A DNA stretch of 64,000 nucleotides from Aralia elata (GCA_034770075.1 JAVJAP010000118.1:1312240-1376239), one strand, 5' to 3'; shown: positions 11,564 through 23,475, counted from the first letter of the stretch. Numbers and translations: made by a program. The notes: generated by a model not told the origin, from the letters alone.

Positions 11564-13303
11564 TTGTTCAACCATGGGGCAGTCATTGACTGTCAAAAGA
11601 AGTGTGTAAACCTTATGACTCCGTCAAAGGTAGTGTTTTATGGCAGCAAGTCGCCTAGATAAACGAGTTGTCTGACGGTGATGCAGGCCAAAAAGATGTT
11701 GAGACAAGGATGTGTAGGATATCTAGCCTACATAGTCGATACCCGAAAGGTGGGTGCAAAGCTGGAGGAGATACCAGTAGTTAGGGATTTTGCAGACGTG
11801 TTTCTTGATGATTTGCCGGGATTACCGCCAGATAGGGAAATTGAGTTTGTAATTGATCTAGCACCGGGTACAACCCCTATATCAAAAGCCCCGTACCGAA
11901 TGGCTCCGGTAGAAATGAAGGAGTTGATGGTGCAATTGCAAGAGTTACTGGATAAAAAGTATATCCAACCGAGCGTTTCGCCGTGGGGAGCGCTGGTGTT
12001 ATTTGTCAAGAAGAAGGATGGATCAATGCGTCTTTGCATTGATTATAGAGAGTTGAACAAGGTCACGATTAAAAACAAGTATCCGTTGCCAATGATCGAT
12101 GACCTGTTTGATCAATTGAAGGGAGAAAGATATTTTTCAAAGATAGATCTGCGAAGTGGATACCATCAGTTAAAGGTGAGAAAGGAAGACATACCAAAGA
12201 CGACATTTCGAACTAGATATGGTCACTATGAGTTTTTGGCTATGTCATTTGGTTTAACGAATGCGCCTGTAGCATTCATGGACTTAATAAACAGAGTATT
12301 CAAACCATTTCTGGATAAATTTGTAGTGGTATTCATAGACGACATTTTGGTTTACTCCAAAACTCAAGAAGAACACGTGGAGCATTTGAGGGTGACATTG
12401 GAGGCGTTAAGGAAGGAGAAGTTGTATGCAAAATTTTCGAAGTGCGAATTTTGGTTAGAGCGTGTTCAATTCCTTGGACATGTTATTGATAAAGACGAGA
12501 TTTCGGTGGATCCAGTGAAAGTTGAAGCTGTGATGAACTGGGATCAGCCGAAGACACCATCAGAAGTGAGGAGTTTCCTAGGTTTAGCAGGTTACTACAG
12601 GCGTTTTATTCAAGATTTCTCCAGGATCGCCACTCCGTTGACGAATTTAACAAGAAAATCAGTGAAGTTTGTTTGGGCGGAGAAGTGCGAAGAGAGTTTC
12701 CAAGAACTAAAGAAGAGACTAAGTTCGGCACCTGTGTTGTCTTTGCAAGATAATACAGGAAATTTTGTGGTGTATAGCGACGCATCGCATAAAGGACTTG
12801 GTTGTGTGTTGATGCAGAATAGTAAGGTTATTGCATATGCATCGCGCTAACTAAAAGACTATGAAAAAGGGTATCCGACCCATGATTTGGAGTTAGCAGC
12901 CGTGGTGTTTGCTTTGAAAATCTGGAGGCACTATCTCTATGGGGAGAAGTGTGAAATATATACAGACCATAAAAGTCTGAAGTATATTTTCACACAGAAG
13001 GATTTGAATATGCGGCAGAGGAGATGGATAGAATTGATCAAAGACTATGATTGTGAAATTCTATACCATCCGGGAAAGGCTAATGTGTTTGCCGACGCTT
13101 TGACTAGAAAAGGTCGGGAGAAGCTATTTTTATTAACTGCTCAGGAGAAACTTGTAGCGGAAATGGCTAAATTGGAATTAGAGGTGAAGGGTCTGGCAGA
13201 GCCTAATGAAAAATTGTTCAAGATGGAAACCCAACCAACTTTGGTGGAAAAAGTAAAAGAAGCGCAACTTCAAGATGAGAAATGTGTTAAGATACGAAAA
13301 TGA
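11564..13303 (+). pseudogene. ChromoB reverse transcriptase and RNase H
   Basis: This continues the same frame as gag-protease. RT begins near 11800; the catalytic box VVFIDDILVYS is at about 12325-12357, so both aspartates are kept. RNase H follows from about 12740 (VVYSDASHKGLG, then LELAAVVFAL, then YTDHKSLKYIF), ending at YHPGKANVFADALTR. TAA stops occur at 11660-11662 and 12848-12850; ChromoA has CAG and CAA at the matching codons, so both look like C-to-T changes. The block stops at TGA 13301-13303. It is a young pseudogene: long open stretches, an intact catalytic box, few changes. Confidence 0.93.
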
Positions 13304-13334
13304 GTGCTAGAGGCAGAAGAACTTAAATATAAAA

Positions 13335-14652
13335 TTGATGCTGAGATTTGAAGGTAGAATCTGGGTACCGTCAGTATTGGCAATCAGAGAGGAGATTTTG
13401 AACGAAGCTCATAGTTCAAGATTTTCGATTCACCCGGGAAGTACAAAGATGTACCAGGATCTTCGCCAACATTTCTGGTGGCCAAATATGAAAAGAGAGG
13501 TTGCTGAATGTGTTGCGAAATGTCTCACTTGTCAGAAAGTCAAAGCGGAGCATCAACGACCAAGTGGTTTGTTACAGCCCTTGGAGATACTAGAATGGAA
13601 GTGGGAGCATATCACGATGGACTTCGTGGTAGGGCTTCCAACTACTCAGAAGGGTTATGACGCAATATGGGTCATAGTTGACAGATTAACGAAATCAGCG
13701 CATTTCTTGCAAATCAAAATCAGATTCACTTTGGATCAGCTGGCAAAGTTATACGTCAAAGAGATTATCTCAAGGCACGGTGTCCCAGTATCAATTGTGT
13801 CAGACAGAGATCCACGTTTTACATCAAAATTTTGGAGGAGTCTGCACGCTTGTTTGGGGATGCAGTTGAGAATGAGTACAACTTACCATCCTCAAACCGG
13901 GCCAGAGCGAAAGAACAATTCAAACGTTGGAGGTTATGCTTCGGGCGTGCGTTATGGATTTTAAAGGCAACTGGGATGATCATTTACCTCTGGTCGAATT
14001 TGCATATAACAATAGTCATCACGTGAGTATTGGAATGCCGCCATATGAAGCTTTGTATGGAAGGAAGTGCAGGACTCCGTTATATTGGGACGAGATTGGT
14101 GAGTCGCCTATTGGGACCCGAACTGGTACAACAAACTGCTGAAATTGTTAAGGTGATAAGAGCCCGATTGGTAGTTGCTCAAGACAGGCAAAAGAAATAT
14201 GCAGATCAGCATCGTCAAAATCGCGAATTTGAAGTCGAGAGCTTTGTGTTCCTCAAAGTATCTCCCTGGAAGGGAAAAATTAGATTTGGTAAAAAGGGTA
14301 AACTCAATCCGCGATTTATTGGACCCTTCGAGGTGCTGAAACGAGTAGGCGAGGTGGCTTATGAGGTAGCTTTACCTCCCGAGTTAGACCACATTCATAA
14401 TGTCTTCCATATATCGGTGCTACGACCGTATAAGCCTGATTATAAACATGTCATAGAATATGAACCAATACAGTTTGAGAAAGACTTATCCTATGAAGAG
14501 ATACCTGTACAGATAGTAGACAGGAAAGAGTAGGTTCTCAGAAATAAAGTAATACCTTCTGTAAAGGTAATTTGGAGTAACCACAGTGCTGAAGAATCTA
14601 CGTGGGAACTCGAAGAGAAAATGATGCAAAATTATCCTAAATTATTTGTTTA
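13335..14652 (+). pseudogene. ChromoB integrase with C-terminal chromodomain
   Basis: Integrase inserts the DNA copy into the genome. The zinc-binding region holds the two His (EAHSSRFSIHPG) and two Cys (CVAKCLTCQ), followed by the catalytic core with Asp in TMDFVVGLP, Asp in VSDRDPRF, and Glu in the degraded PQTG-PER motif near 13895-13915. A frameshift sits in that motif and another near 14105-14125. The GPY/F-type region (FIGPFEVLKRVGEVAYEVAL) is at about 14315-14380. A TAG at 14531-14533 then cuts off a chromodomain-like tail (VIWSNHSAEESTWELEEKM) read to the TAA at 14650-14652. Chromodomains steer insertion to certain chromatin; that role is family knowledge, not shown here. Confidence 0.9.
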
Positions 14653-14764
14653 ATCATTGTATCGCGATTCTGGGGGACAGAATCCTTGTAAGGAGGGGAG
14701 AATGTAATGGACGAATTAATTGCGTTGTGATTCTGGGGATAGAATCCTTTTAAGGAGGGAAGGA
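14653..14764 (+). promoter_or_regulatory. ChromoB polypurine region, duplicated
   Basis: A segment of about 50-60 bp is present twice in tandem: gattctgggggacagaatcc...aaggaggggagaatgtaatg (about 14668-14709) and gattctggggatagaatcc...aaggagggaaggatgtagcg (about 14721-14770). Each copy has a polypurine tract followed by TGTA. The second directly precedes the 3' LTR and is the working position; the first ends in a TGTAAT that mimics an LTR start. Confidence 0.75.
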
Positions 14765-15795
14765 TGTAGCGAATGCAATTTTTGTGATTAAGTAAAAATA
14801 TTTATTGAGTTATATAAATATTTTTATTAATTTATTTATTGAGTAAAATAAATAATTTATAAGTTATGCTGAAAGAATTTTTGTTAAATGTTATTTGATT
14901 GTGATTGGATGTGTTTATTCTAATTTAATTTAATAATTAAATTAGATGATTAAATAATTTATTTGAATAAAAATTTATTTGAATAAGATAATTTGTTTGG
15001 TGTTATTGTTATTGGTTAAATGGAACTATTATTTAAGTTAGTAAGGTTTAATTGAATTTATTTAATAATAAGTTCAATTAAATTAAAAGTTTGACAATTA
15101 AAACTATATGTTATAATGAATTATTAAAATAAATAGAAAGAGCTTTATTTCCATCAAACCAAACAAGGCCTTATGACCTTTGGTTGGAAATAATGAGTTA
15201 GTTTAATATTAATTTGCCAAACAAGCCGTAGTGGCTTTGGACATTGAGTAACTGATGATTTGATATTAAAACACGTGATTATGCTAAATCAGTTTTTATT
15301 TCTGAAGCTTTATATCAGTTTTATTTGCGTTTAGCTTAAAAAAGAAGAAAGAAAAGAAAGAACAGAGCATTTATGAGAGAAAAGAAAAATTGAAAGTTTG
15401 AGAGAAAATTGAGAAAGAAGTTTTGTGAGATTGGAGAAGAAAATTTCCTACAATCAAAGGAGAAATTAATCAAGTTTTCTAAGCAATAAAAGGTATAATA
15501 TTCTTCATTGCATTTCTTATTAATATTACTTTTACTCTGTATATGAAGTTAGTTGTTCAACAGCATGAAATTATTTGATTATAATTGATTATAACGCATG
15601 TGTTAGAGATATTATTATGGGTGATTTATAAGTTAATTTGAACGAATTAATTCAGTGAAATCATGCTTTATAGAATTGAGTTTTTTTAGTTTTTACAGAG
15701 CTTTATTTTTATGTATGACTTATGTGTAATGAAATTGGAATGTTCAATTAGAATTATAAATCGGAGGCTAAATTAATTTTTAAATTGTGTTTAAT
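14765..15795 (+). repeat. ChromoB 3' LTR, truncated
   Basis: It starts TGTAGCGAATGC and follows the 5' LTR for about 1,031 bp, then stops where TatA begins. Up to about 15290 it is almost identical to the 5' LTR. From there to the break it has many 1-3 base insertions relative to the 5' copy, which I attribute to sequence quality rather than age. The rest of this LTR is not found on the other side of TatA. Confidence 0.9.
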
Positions 15796-17613
15796 TGTTC
15801 GACGCCGGTTTTTTTCTCGTCTTAATCATTTCCCTATTTCCTATTTTTTAGCCTTTTTAGGTGATTTTTGGTGAAAAAGGTCGGTCATTAATTGTCCGAC
15901 GGGGTTTTTAAAAGATTGTTTTTATGTATGAGCCAATTTAACCAGAGTCTCCAATATTGGGTATACTTTGAAATGGATGAACCAACTCATTCCGAGTTTT
16001 TCATTTTTTATAAATCGTTGGCTCATATGTGACTCTCACGGCAATTAATTGGTCTGCGATATCGATGATTCATAGAGTTCGGGGCTTGCTTAAGTGAGGG
16101 GAAGGTGTTAGGCACCACCTTCGCCTTTCCGTGAAGCACGGTTAACCCGCAATCCTTGGATCGCTTTGCCTATCCTTTAATTCATGAAATGTGTGTGTGC
16201 GGTGGTATGTGTGTGTTGTAGCCTCATGTAAATGTTGTATGGTTGAGCTTGCATAAAAGAATCATTTTGGAATTATTAGGGAAAATGTGGTGTTCTAATT
16301 TGAGCATGTCCTTAGAAACGTCCATATCCGGCTTAAACGAGAAAGCTTTTTATGAGAAAAGGATTTGATTTTAAATTAAGCAAAAACTAATGAGATTTTC
16401 ATTAAGCGTTCGTTTTAGGCAAAACAAGAGTTTTAAAAACCTTCGTAAAAATAGGACATCGAATCTATACATTGCCTTATTTCATAAAATGATGGGCAAC
16501 CTTCTAGGATATCTTTCAACCCTAACGCACCAAGATTTTAATAAAACGTTATTTTATTTTTATAAAACCATTTTTGTGACATTTGAAAAACGACTTTCCT
16601 TTTAGCCTTCTCGATTAATAGAAAAATTCGACATTCATTAACACCTTCCAAAATTTTTAGCTACGTGATGCTAACCTCCTAGTTTGGCTTGGATTTTAAT
16701 GAAAAAAAACCTTACATCGTTTAATCTTTCATGAAATCAATTTTTCGTGTCACAAAATCCAATCAAGCATAAACACGCGTCGGGGCTATTCATGGGCATG
16801 TAAGCCATTCAAAATAACCCCAAAACGCCCACAATCACAAGTTTCACTATTTCTGGGCCCTTTAAACACGATATATCGCCTTGGCGTCGTTTTAAAGGCC
16901 CGAACGATTACATATTTTACAATAACGGATGACATCCACCCGATTACATAACAACTTCAAAAATGTTCCATCAATACGGATTTGGAGAAACCCACGGGGA
17001 TCGCATTCCTCAGCGCTCACGAATCCGAACTTTATTGGCACAAAACCCAGCCAAATGTATATAACATAACGAAAATAAACAACAACTGGGATGCCTAACA
17101 CTCTATGGATATCTTACAATTGAACGAATCGCAAATACACTATGAATGCATACCAATACCATAATAGCTAAGATTTGCCACCAAACGGATATCATCGGGC
17201 TTTATTAGGGGGAATTGTCCATTCCAGATGAACCCTCACTAATAGTCCCTAACCCAGTAGGCTTCAACAATAACATATGAGAAAAAACTACATTCAAAGT
17301 AATTACGCACATGACCAAAAGATTAACAACATGGGTATAAAACAAAATGCTAAGAACAAATGGTTTTTCTCACCTTGCAATTAATCCCACACAATATGTA
17401 TGAAAAATTCGTGTGTATTGAGTAGAGTAGAAAATATGAGATATAATCTCACTAAAATTGGTCACAAACGTTCCTCACTAATCGTTTTCCCTCTTTCTCG
17501 CTCCTAATTTTTGCTGTTATTCCTTGCTGTTATTTTCTCTTCTTCTCCTCCAGAACTATCAGCTGGCTGCTGCTAGAATCCTCATCCTTTTTTTCTTTCC
17601 TGTATGCGAAGAT

Positions 17614-17669
<56 letters not shown>
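17614..17669 (+). repeat. Poly-G run of 56 bases
   Basis: An uninterrupted run of 56 G lies in the TatA 3' LTR. No other LTR of the family here has more than a short G-run at the comparable place. A sequencing or assembly artefact is more likely than a real tract. Confidence 0.9.
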
Positions 17670-17670
<1 letters not shown>

Positions 17671-17706
17671 TCTCACTGGCACAAATATAGCACTTGGCCA
17701 AGGGCA

Positions 17707-17752
17707 GCCGCAGATCTATCCTGCGGCTGTGCCCGCAGATAAATATCTGCGG
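17707..17752. repeat. GC-rich inverted repeats in TatA 3' LTR
   Basis: Two neighbouring inverted repeats are present: GCCGCAGATCTATCCTGCGGC-like at 17707 (shown here only by its arms, GCCGCAG and CTGCGGC) and CCGCAGATAAATATCTGCGG at 17733-17752. They correspond to the cluster in the other Tat LTRs (30017, 43221, 47084, 52192). Confidence 0.8.
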
Positions 17753-18234
17753 CTGGCCCTTAGGTTCTCCCCCTCAGCCTGCGCCGTTCGAGTCCCCGTG
17801 CGCAGTCGAGTCCCGTGCCAGCCTCGAAGTTTTCCGTCCTTGGCCGGCGAATTGATCTGCGGCTAACCTGTGGCCTGAGTTTTCCTTCTCGTTTGTTTTC
17901 CTTCCGTGCCTCGTCTCGATTTTCGGTGTCCCGTACCTGTTGGTTTCCCGCTGACGGGTTTTGCAGCTCGGTCAAGTCCGGAACACCGTCGGGAAACCGT
18001 GCATCACGACGTCATCACGGGTAAGCACAGTGATCAGTAACTGACTCTTCGGACATTCGTCCTTGTTTGTCGTGTCGGCTTCAATAGCATCCCCCGTCGA
18101 TGGTTGGTTTTGAGGGTTCGTCGCCTTTATGTCCACACCTTTTATTTCTCGTGTGCCGGGTCAATTATGAGCGGATTTTAGCCCTCACTGTTAGGGTTAG
18201 TATGGGACAATGCAAAAATCTAGGAGTGTCTACA

Positions 18235-18248
18235 AGCTGCCCCTCTTT
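18235..18248 (-). promoter_or_regulatory. TatA polypurine tract
   Basis: On the minus strand this reads AAAGAGGGGCAGCT, directly before the 3' LTR start. The same tract precedes the TatB 3' LTR at 46776-46788. Confidence 0.85.
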
Positions 18249-18360
18249 ATCATCGTTATATGCAATGATGAAATGAAATGAAACATACGGATAAAGAATA
18301 GACACTCCGAGTGCATGAATGGACAGTGCAACAAGAATGGCAATACATATGTGATTTGCT

Positions 18361-19492
18361 TGGATCTCACAGCCCTTTCCCAGGGTTATGTTGTTGGTTT
18401 GGATCTTAGCCCTTCCCAGGGTTTGTGGTTTTGTTGGATCTTAAGCCCTTCCCAGGGTGTTAGTTGTTTTGATATTTGTTTGTTTTTTTTTCTTTTGTGG
18501 AGATCAGCCCTTCCCAGGGGTTGCTCAACACATCTTGTTGTGGTTTCCGCCGGTATGGAGCTCAGCCCTTCCCAGGGTTTTGCCTCAACCACTCTGTCGC
18601 AGGTTTGCTTGGATGCCTTCCCAGGTTTTGGCTCACCACTCTGTCGCTGGTTTTTGCTTTGAGATCTCAGCCCTTCCCAGGGTTTGTTGTTTTTTGTCTT
18701 CTTTTTTTTTTCTTCTTAGATGGATATCAGCCCTTCCCAGGGTTTGCTCACTCATCTTGTTGTGGTTCGCGTGGATCTCCAGCCCTTCCCAGTGTTTGCT
18801 TACCATTCTGTCTGCGGTTTGCTTGGATGCCTTCCCAGGTTTGCTCACCACTCTAGTCGCAGGTTTTGCTTCGGATCTTCAGCCCTTCCCAGGGTTTGCT
18901 CACCACTTTCAGTCGCGGTTATGCTTGATGCCTTCCCAGGTTTGCTCATCCACGCACTCAGTCGCGGTTTTGCTTGGATCTCCAGCCCTTCCCAAGGGTT
19001 TGTTTATTTTTTGTCTTTTTTTTCTTTTTGTGGGATATCACAAGCCCTTCCCATAGGTTGCTCTACACATTTCTTGTTGTTGGCGTTCGCGTGGATCTCA
19101 GCCCTTCCCAGGGTTTGCTCACACACTCTGTCGCGGTTTGCTTGGATGCCCTTCCCCAGGTTTGCTCTCCACCACTCTGTCCGCGGTTGTGCTTGGATCT
19201 CAGCCCCTTCCCAGGGTTTGCTCACCAACTCTGTCGCGGTTTGCTTTGGAATGCCTGCTTCCCTAGGTTTTGCCTCACCACCTCTGTCGCGGTTGGTGCT
19301 TGGATTCTCAAGCCCTTCCCAGGGGTTTTTGTTATTTTTTGTCTTTTTTTTTCTTTTTGCTGGATATCAGCCCTTCCCAGGGTTGCTCACCATCTGTTGT
19401 GGTATCGCTTAGTGGATCTCATCTCAAGCCCTTCCCAGGGTTTGCTCACCACTCTGTCGGCGGTTTGCTTGGATGCCCTTCCCAGGTTTCCG
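18361..19492 (-). repeat. Tandem array in TatA 3' region
   Basis: The core CCCTTCCCAGGG and variants recur about every 50 bp, alternating with segments containing gtttgctcaccactctgtcg and gcttggatctcag. It is the reverse complement of the array at 44770-45708 in TatB, here more diverged and with many small insertions. Long ORFs on the plus strand are a by-product of a unit lacking stops and should not be read as proteins. Confidence 0.87.
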
Positions 19493-19898
19493 TGTCGGGT
19501 CTTGCCTCTCGATATTTCGTCGTGTTCGAACGTCCGACTTATTCAGAAATTTTGTATTTTAATTTTTCACATACCACGAGTCATGTATGGAGTGCATTGA
19601 CTTTTTTTATTCATGGACAGAGAATGAACCCCCCTGTACAGTGCTTATTTGATACTATTTTCTACAGGTGTCGTCGCCAGATGTCGTGGTATGCTTGGAT
19701 TTTTCGAATCCGTTCCCACAGGATCCGGTCGGGCGGCTTCTCCGCTGATTGGTACCGGTTTTGTTCGCCGGTGACAGAGATATGGCACGATGAATCTTCC
19801 CGGAACGCGTTTCCCTGATCCTTATTATTCTTAGGTCCGGTGGTCGGCGGGCTTTTTGCGGAGGGTATTCCGAGCCATTAGGTTCCGCTGTCCGGTAA
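19493..19898. other. TatA 3' noncoding region
   Basis: No gene is seen. It holds a module around 19620-19675 that is the reverse complement of the one at about 46262-46330 in TatB (shared words ctgtacag and ctacaggtgtc), then a GC-rich segment with weak similarity to the TatB 70-bp array. Confidence 0.5.
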
Positions 19899-20180
19899 CC
19901 GGGTGCTCAACCCATCTCGATTGCTACCGAGGCTGAGAGGGATGCTGCTCTTGTTGAGAGAGATGCTGCTATTCTGGCCAGAGACGCTGCCCCTGCCGAC
20001 AGAGACGTCATTGTATTGCAGACTAGGACAGTTATAGATGCTCACTCTGAGACCGTTAGCCGAGCCACTGCTTTGTTGGATCGCATCGACATGATGCGGC
20101 AGCAGATTGCAGGGGATGTCGATGCTTCAAATGTATCCGCCACCTTATCCATCCTGCTCCAGTTAGTTTCAGATTTGTAG
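19899..20180 (+). pseudogene. C-terminal remnant of the Tat antisense ORF
   Basis: This open frame of 93 codons, ending in TAG 20178-20180, runs opposite to TatA gag-pol. It has no start codon at its left end and is taken as the C-terminus of a longer gene. It begins with a repeated pattern ATEAERDAALVERDAA, then charged and helical sequence (LLDRIDMMRQQIAGDVDAS), as in a coiled coil. The minus strand of TatC (about 62430-62165) encodes the related words TTEAERDARPAERDEEAI and, after a stop and shift, IDMIGSMQIAGG. Conservation of protein words between two elements on the antisense strand is the main support. Antisense extra ORFs are known in Tat-lineage elements; the function is unknown. Confidence 0.6.
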
Positions 20181-20425
20181 ATCATTTTATTTCATGCGTA
20201 GACTATGTCAGTTTCATCGCTTTATTAAAAGAGAAATCTTGTAACAAAATGACTAATATATATAGACATGTATTTAAATTTAGTCATTTTTCCTTTTTTT
20301 CATATCGATGCCTTTCATTGGACCCTCATTTTATCCAGTTAACCACAATTTTGATATTTCGCCTTCTTTCTCCTCTCAGGTCTTGATGGGGATTCGACAG
20401 ATTTTGTCGCACATCATGTTGATTT
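20181..20425. other. TatA 3' noncoding segment
   Basis: No gene is seen. This is element sequence between the antisense ORF remnant and SoloB. Its last five bases, gattt (20421-20425), are the left copy of the SoloB target duplication. Confidence 0.6.
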
Positions 20426-23419
20426 TGTGACGCCCCCAAATTCGGGTCTCCAATACCCGAATCCGGTCATCACGATCCAATACAAACATTCACCTCTAAC
20501 AACATATGGTAACTAAAATGCGGAATAAAATAAACATACGTTGTTCATTACAAGGTGTTACTAGTCCCTGAATACAAATAACCTTAAACACATACACAAT
20601 CCGTACAGTAATTAACTACACATAATTTTATTTCCTGCTACATGAAGTCTATCACTTCATCTTTTCCTTCCCTTTGTTCTTCCCTGACGTCTCGGGTTTA
20701 GCTGCAATGAGATCATGATATAGCAAGAATGAGCAACGAGTTTGCCCAGCAAGTTTAAAGTATGACAATAAGGATATATCATGATGAAGGGATATTAAGG
20801 AATTTCAACATTAGAAAAATCAGAAGCAAGAACAATAATTGCTTTTAGAACAATTGATAGTCAAATAGACTTTGAACGATAACTTCCAAATGAGTCAATA
20901 GCTGGTTGACCCTCTGGTTACTGGCTACAGAATAACGTACTTGAGGGGATCAGCCTCGCGTACCCTATGTATATGCATAACATTTAATTCTGCTATTTGT
21001 ACCTTATATACGGTACGTGGGGTACTCCCCTATAAATAAAGGGGTGTTCATACAGTCTAAGAATCCTTACCATTGATTAGTTCAGATAGCTTTTATAAAT
21101 TCTCACATATTTGTCTGACCGAACAAGGGTTCAGACTTAACCATGAATGGTTTATAAATTCCTGAATTTAAATATACGAATTTCAAATGCACGAGTGCGA
21201 ATGTCAATAAATATACAGATGTGGAATAATTTTGAAAGTAATTAGACCACTTAAGGCATGCTTGGAGATAAAAACTCAAGCTTAAAGAATAACTTGCAAC
21301 AGTATATATATACCTTTTTTCACGAATTAGAAATAGTGCATAAGGCTTAGAAATTTGCTCAATGTAAAAGTTGAGTAAAGAAGAACTTGCAATAATGTAA
21401 GAAGTTTAGGGTTAGGAACTTGCCTGTTCGCTCAGCTACAATTTAAATCTTAGCTTTAATTACTTGACCTTGGATAACCTATCAGCTGGTAGAGTTGGTT
21501 TATCCACTAGCATTGCGTAATTATACCCACTTATGCTATTTATTTAACAGATAAACAATTCACCGAATACATTTAATTACTACCTAGCCATCAGCTAAAC
21601 AGAATTTAATTTTAATGGCCTCTAGCTATTATTTAAGATAAACAATAGTTAGTCATGGTTACCTATCATTTGAGTACCCTTCTAAATGTGGGTTAAAATT
21701 CCTTATTTATCAGTTACAAGATAATTAATGAATTTAACATGATTTGATAACAACTAAATAGTAGTTGATCTCTTACTTCATCTTTTATTTACTTAATTAC
21801 TATTCACCTTAAGGGCAATTGAGTAATTATTACACTTGGTTCTTTATTCAACAATAATTAAATATTCAATGTATTAATTCTACACACTTAATTATTATTA
21901 AATATTTATTGAATAATTATTGAGTGTTTATTATCTTTATTTATTAAGGGCCACAAATAATCTTATTAATCTCACTCATACTTAATCATTATATCATTAA
22001 TGATTAAGTAATTATTATTCTCATTAGCTCTACTCATACCTAATTATTATTAATCAAATAATAATTAGATATTTATTATCTTTACTTATTATTTATGGAT
22101 AACTAATAAACAATTATTTGTTAACCTTGTTCATCATTAGATATTTATTATTTAACTTTATTATTTAATATTAATTAAAATAATAATTAAAATATTTATT
22201 ATCCTTATTTATTATTTTATTAACAAATAATAAATAATTATTTAATTAACTTTATTATTTAATATTAATTAAATAATTAAAATATTTATTATCTTTATTT
22301 ATTATTTATTGATAAATAATAAATAATTTATTTCATTGAATATTTGTTATCTTTATTTCTCACTTATTGACAAATAATCAATTTATTAACTTAATTCATA
22401 CTTGATTATTACCTAATAGTAGTTAAACAATAATCAAATATTTAGTAGCTTTATTTATTATTTAAGGGCAAATAATAAATAATTAAATTATTAACTTCAT
22501 TTATACTTAATTATTATTTAATATAAAATAATAATTAAATATTTATTATCTTTATTTATTATTTATAACTAAATAATAAATAATTATTAATTGACTTTAT
22601 TCATACTTAATAATAATTAAATATTTATTTTCTTTATAATAAACAATTATTAACCCTAATTTATTGTTGTTTTAAATAACCCAATGAATTACATAACCAA
22701 TTTGGGATTTCCTGTCAATAATTCATATCAATTATCCAGTTCATTACTCATCACAATAGGGAAACACCCATTAGATATAGCCAAAGAAAATCAAGTTTCA
22801 CACAACCAAACTGCCGACAGAATTCCAAAGTGAAGAATGGTTTTTCGCTCAAGCATTTTAACAATCACTTGTTGGGTATTCCCTAAATATCAATATCAGC
22901 CTGTTTACAGAATCAACTTAAACTACCAGAACCCTAGGTTCCTTTACTATACAGTTTTCAGCAACAACAACATAACCCAACAGTAGCCAAACGAAACAGA
23001 AACAACAGAGAAGCAACATAGCAAGGAAAATTTGAATTCCATAACAGTTCTTGAACATATAATGATATTTTTGGTTCATTCGGATACTTCAACAGATAGT
23101 TGGGGGCATGCTAGTTTTTCTTCACTCACTAACAGTACCATACAATCTTCAAAACAAATGTATGGTATAAACTGATACCATCAACTGATAGAATCAACAG
23201 TTTCCCAACAAAACTTAACACAATACAAATAATGGACAAAATTCAAGTACAGAAGAAAATTTCCAAAAATCAAACCGACAAGAAAATCGGCACCTCGGTA
23301 TACCTTGGGTTTGATCGTTTTGCAATCCTCCTCCTTCTACCACAATACGACACCCAACCTAGCATTTACTGGTTATTTCCCCTGATTTCCTCTCTTTGCT
23401 GCGACCTCCTATTATCTAT

Positions 23420-23475
<56 letters not shown>

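Larger units (their letters stand above)
5940..15795 (+). mobile_element. ChromoB: near-complete chromovirus (Tekay/Del-like Ty3/Gypsy)
   Basis: All structural parts are in order: 5' LTR 5940-8841, Met-tRNA primer site 8845, extra coiled-coil ORF 9080-9876, gag from 10172, protease, RT, RNase H, integrase, chromodomain to about 14652, polypurine tract, and a 3' LTR from 14765 cut off at 15795 by TatA. It inserted into RNase H of ChromoA; the 5 bp to the left are tgttg, but the matching right copy is not visible because the 3' LTR is truncated. The integrase-chromodomain order places it among chromoviruses, and Tekay/Del-like is the best fit from LTR length, CCHC-rich Gag and the type of chromodomain. 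Stops and frameshifts throughout make it defective. Confidence 0.92.
15796..18234 (-). repeat. TatA 3' LTR
   Basis: This is the left-hand LTR of TatA, 2,439 bp on the minus strand. It matches the right-hand LTR (28338-30457) in order, for example the blocks around the TATGTGACTC and GTTCGGGGCTTGCTTAAG words, but is about 320 bp longer. Part of the difference is a 56-base G-run and many small insertions. The weak ORFs inside are not supported as genes. Confidence 0.87.

Noticed and set aside
17524..17866. ORFs with a poly-glycine run
   Set aside because: The run is the 56-base poly-G, probably an artefact, inside an LTR.
18315..19818. Several overlapping plus-strand ORFs of 115-230 codons
   Set aside because: They translate the TatA tandem array; the repeated LPRVC and SPSQG words follow from the DNA repeat.
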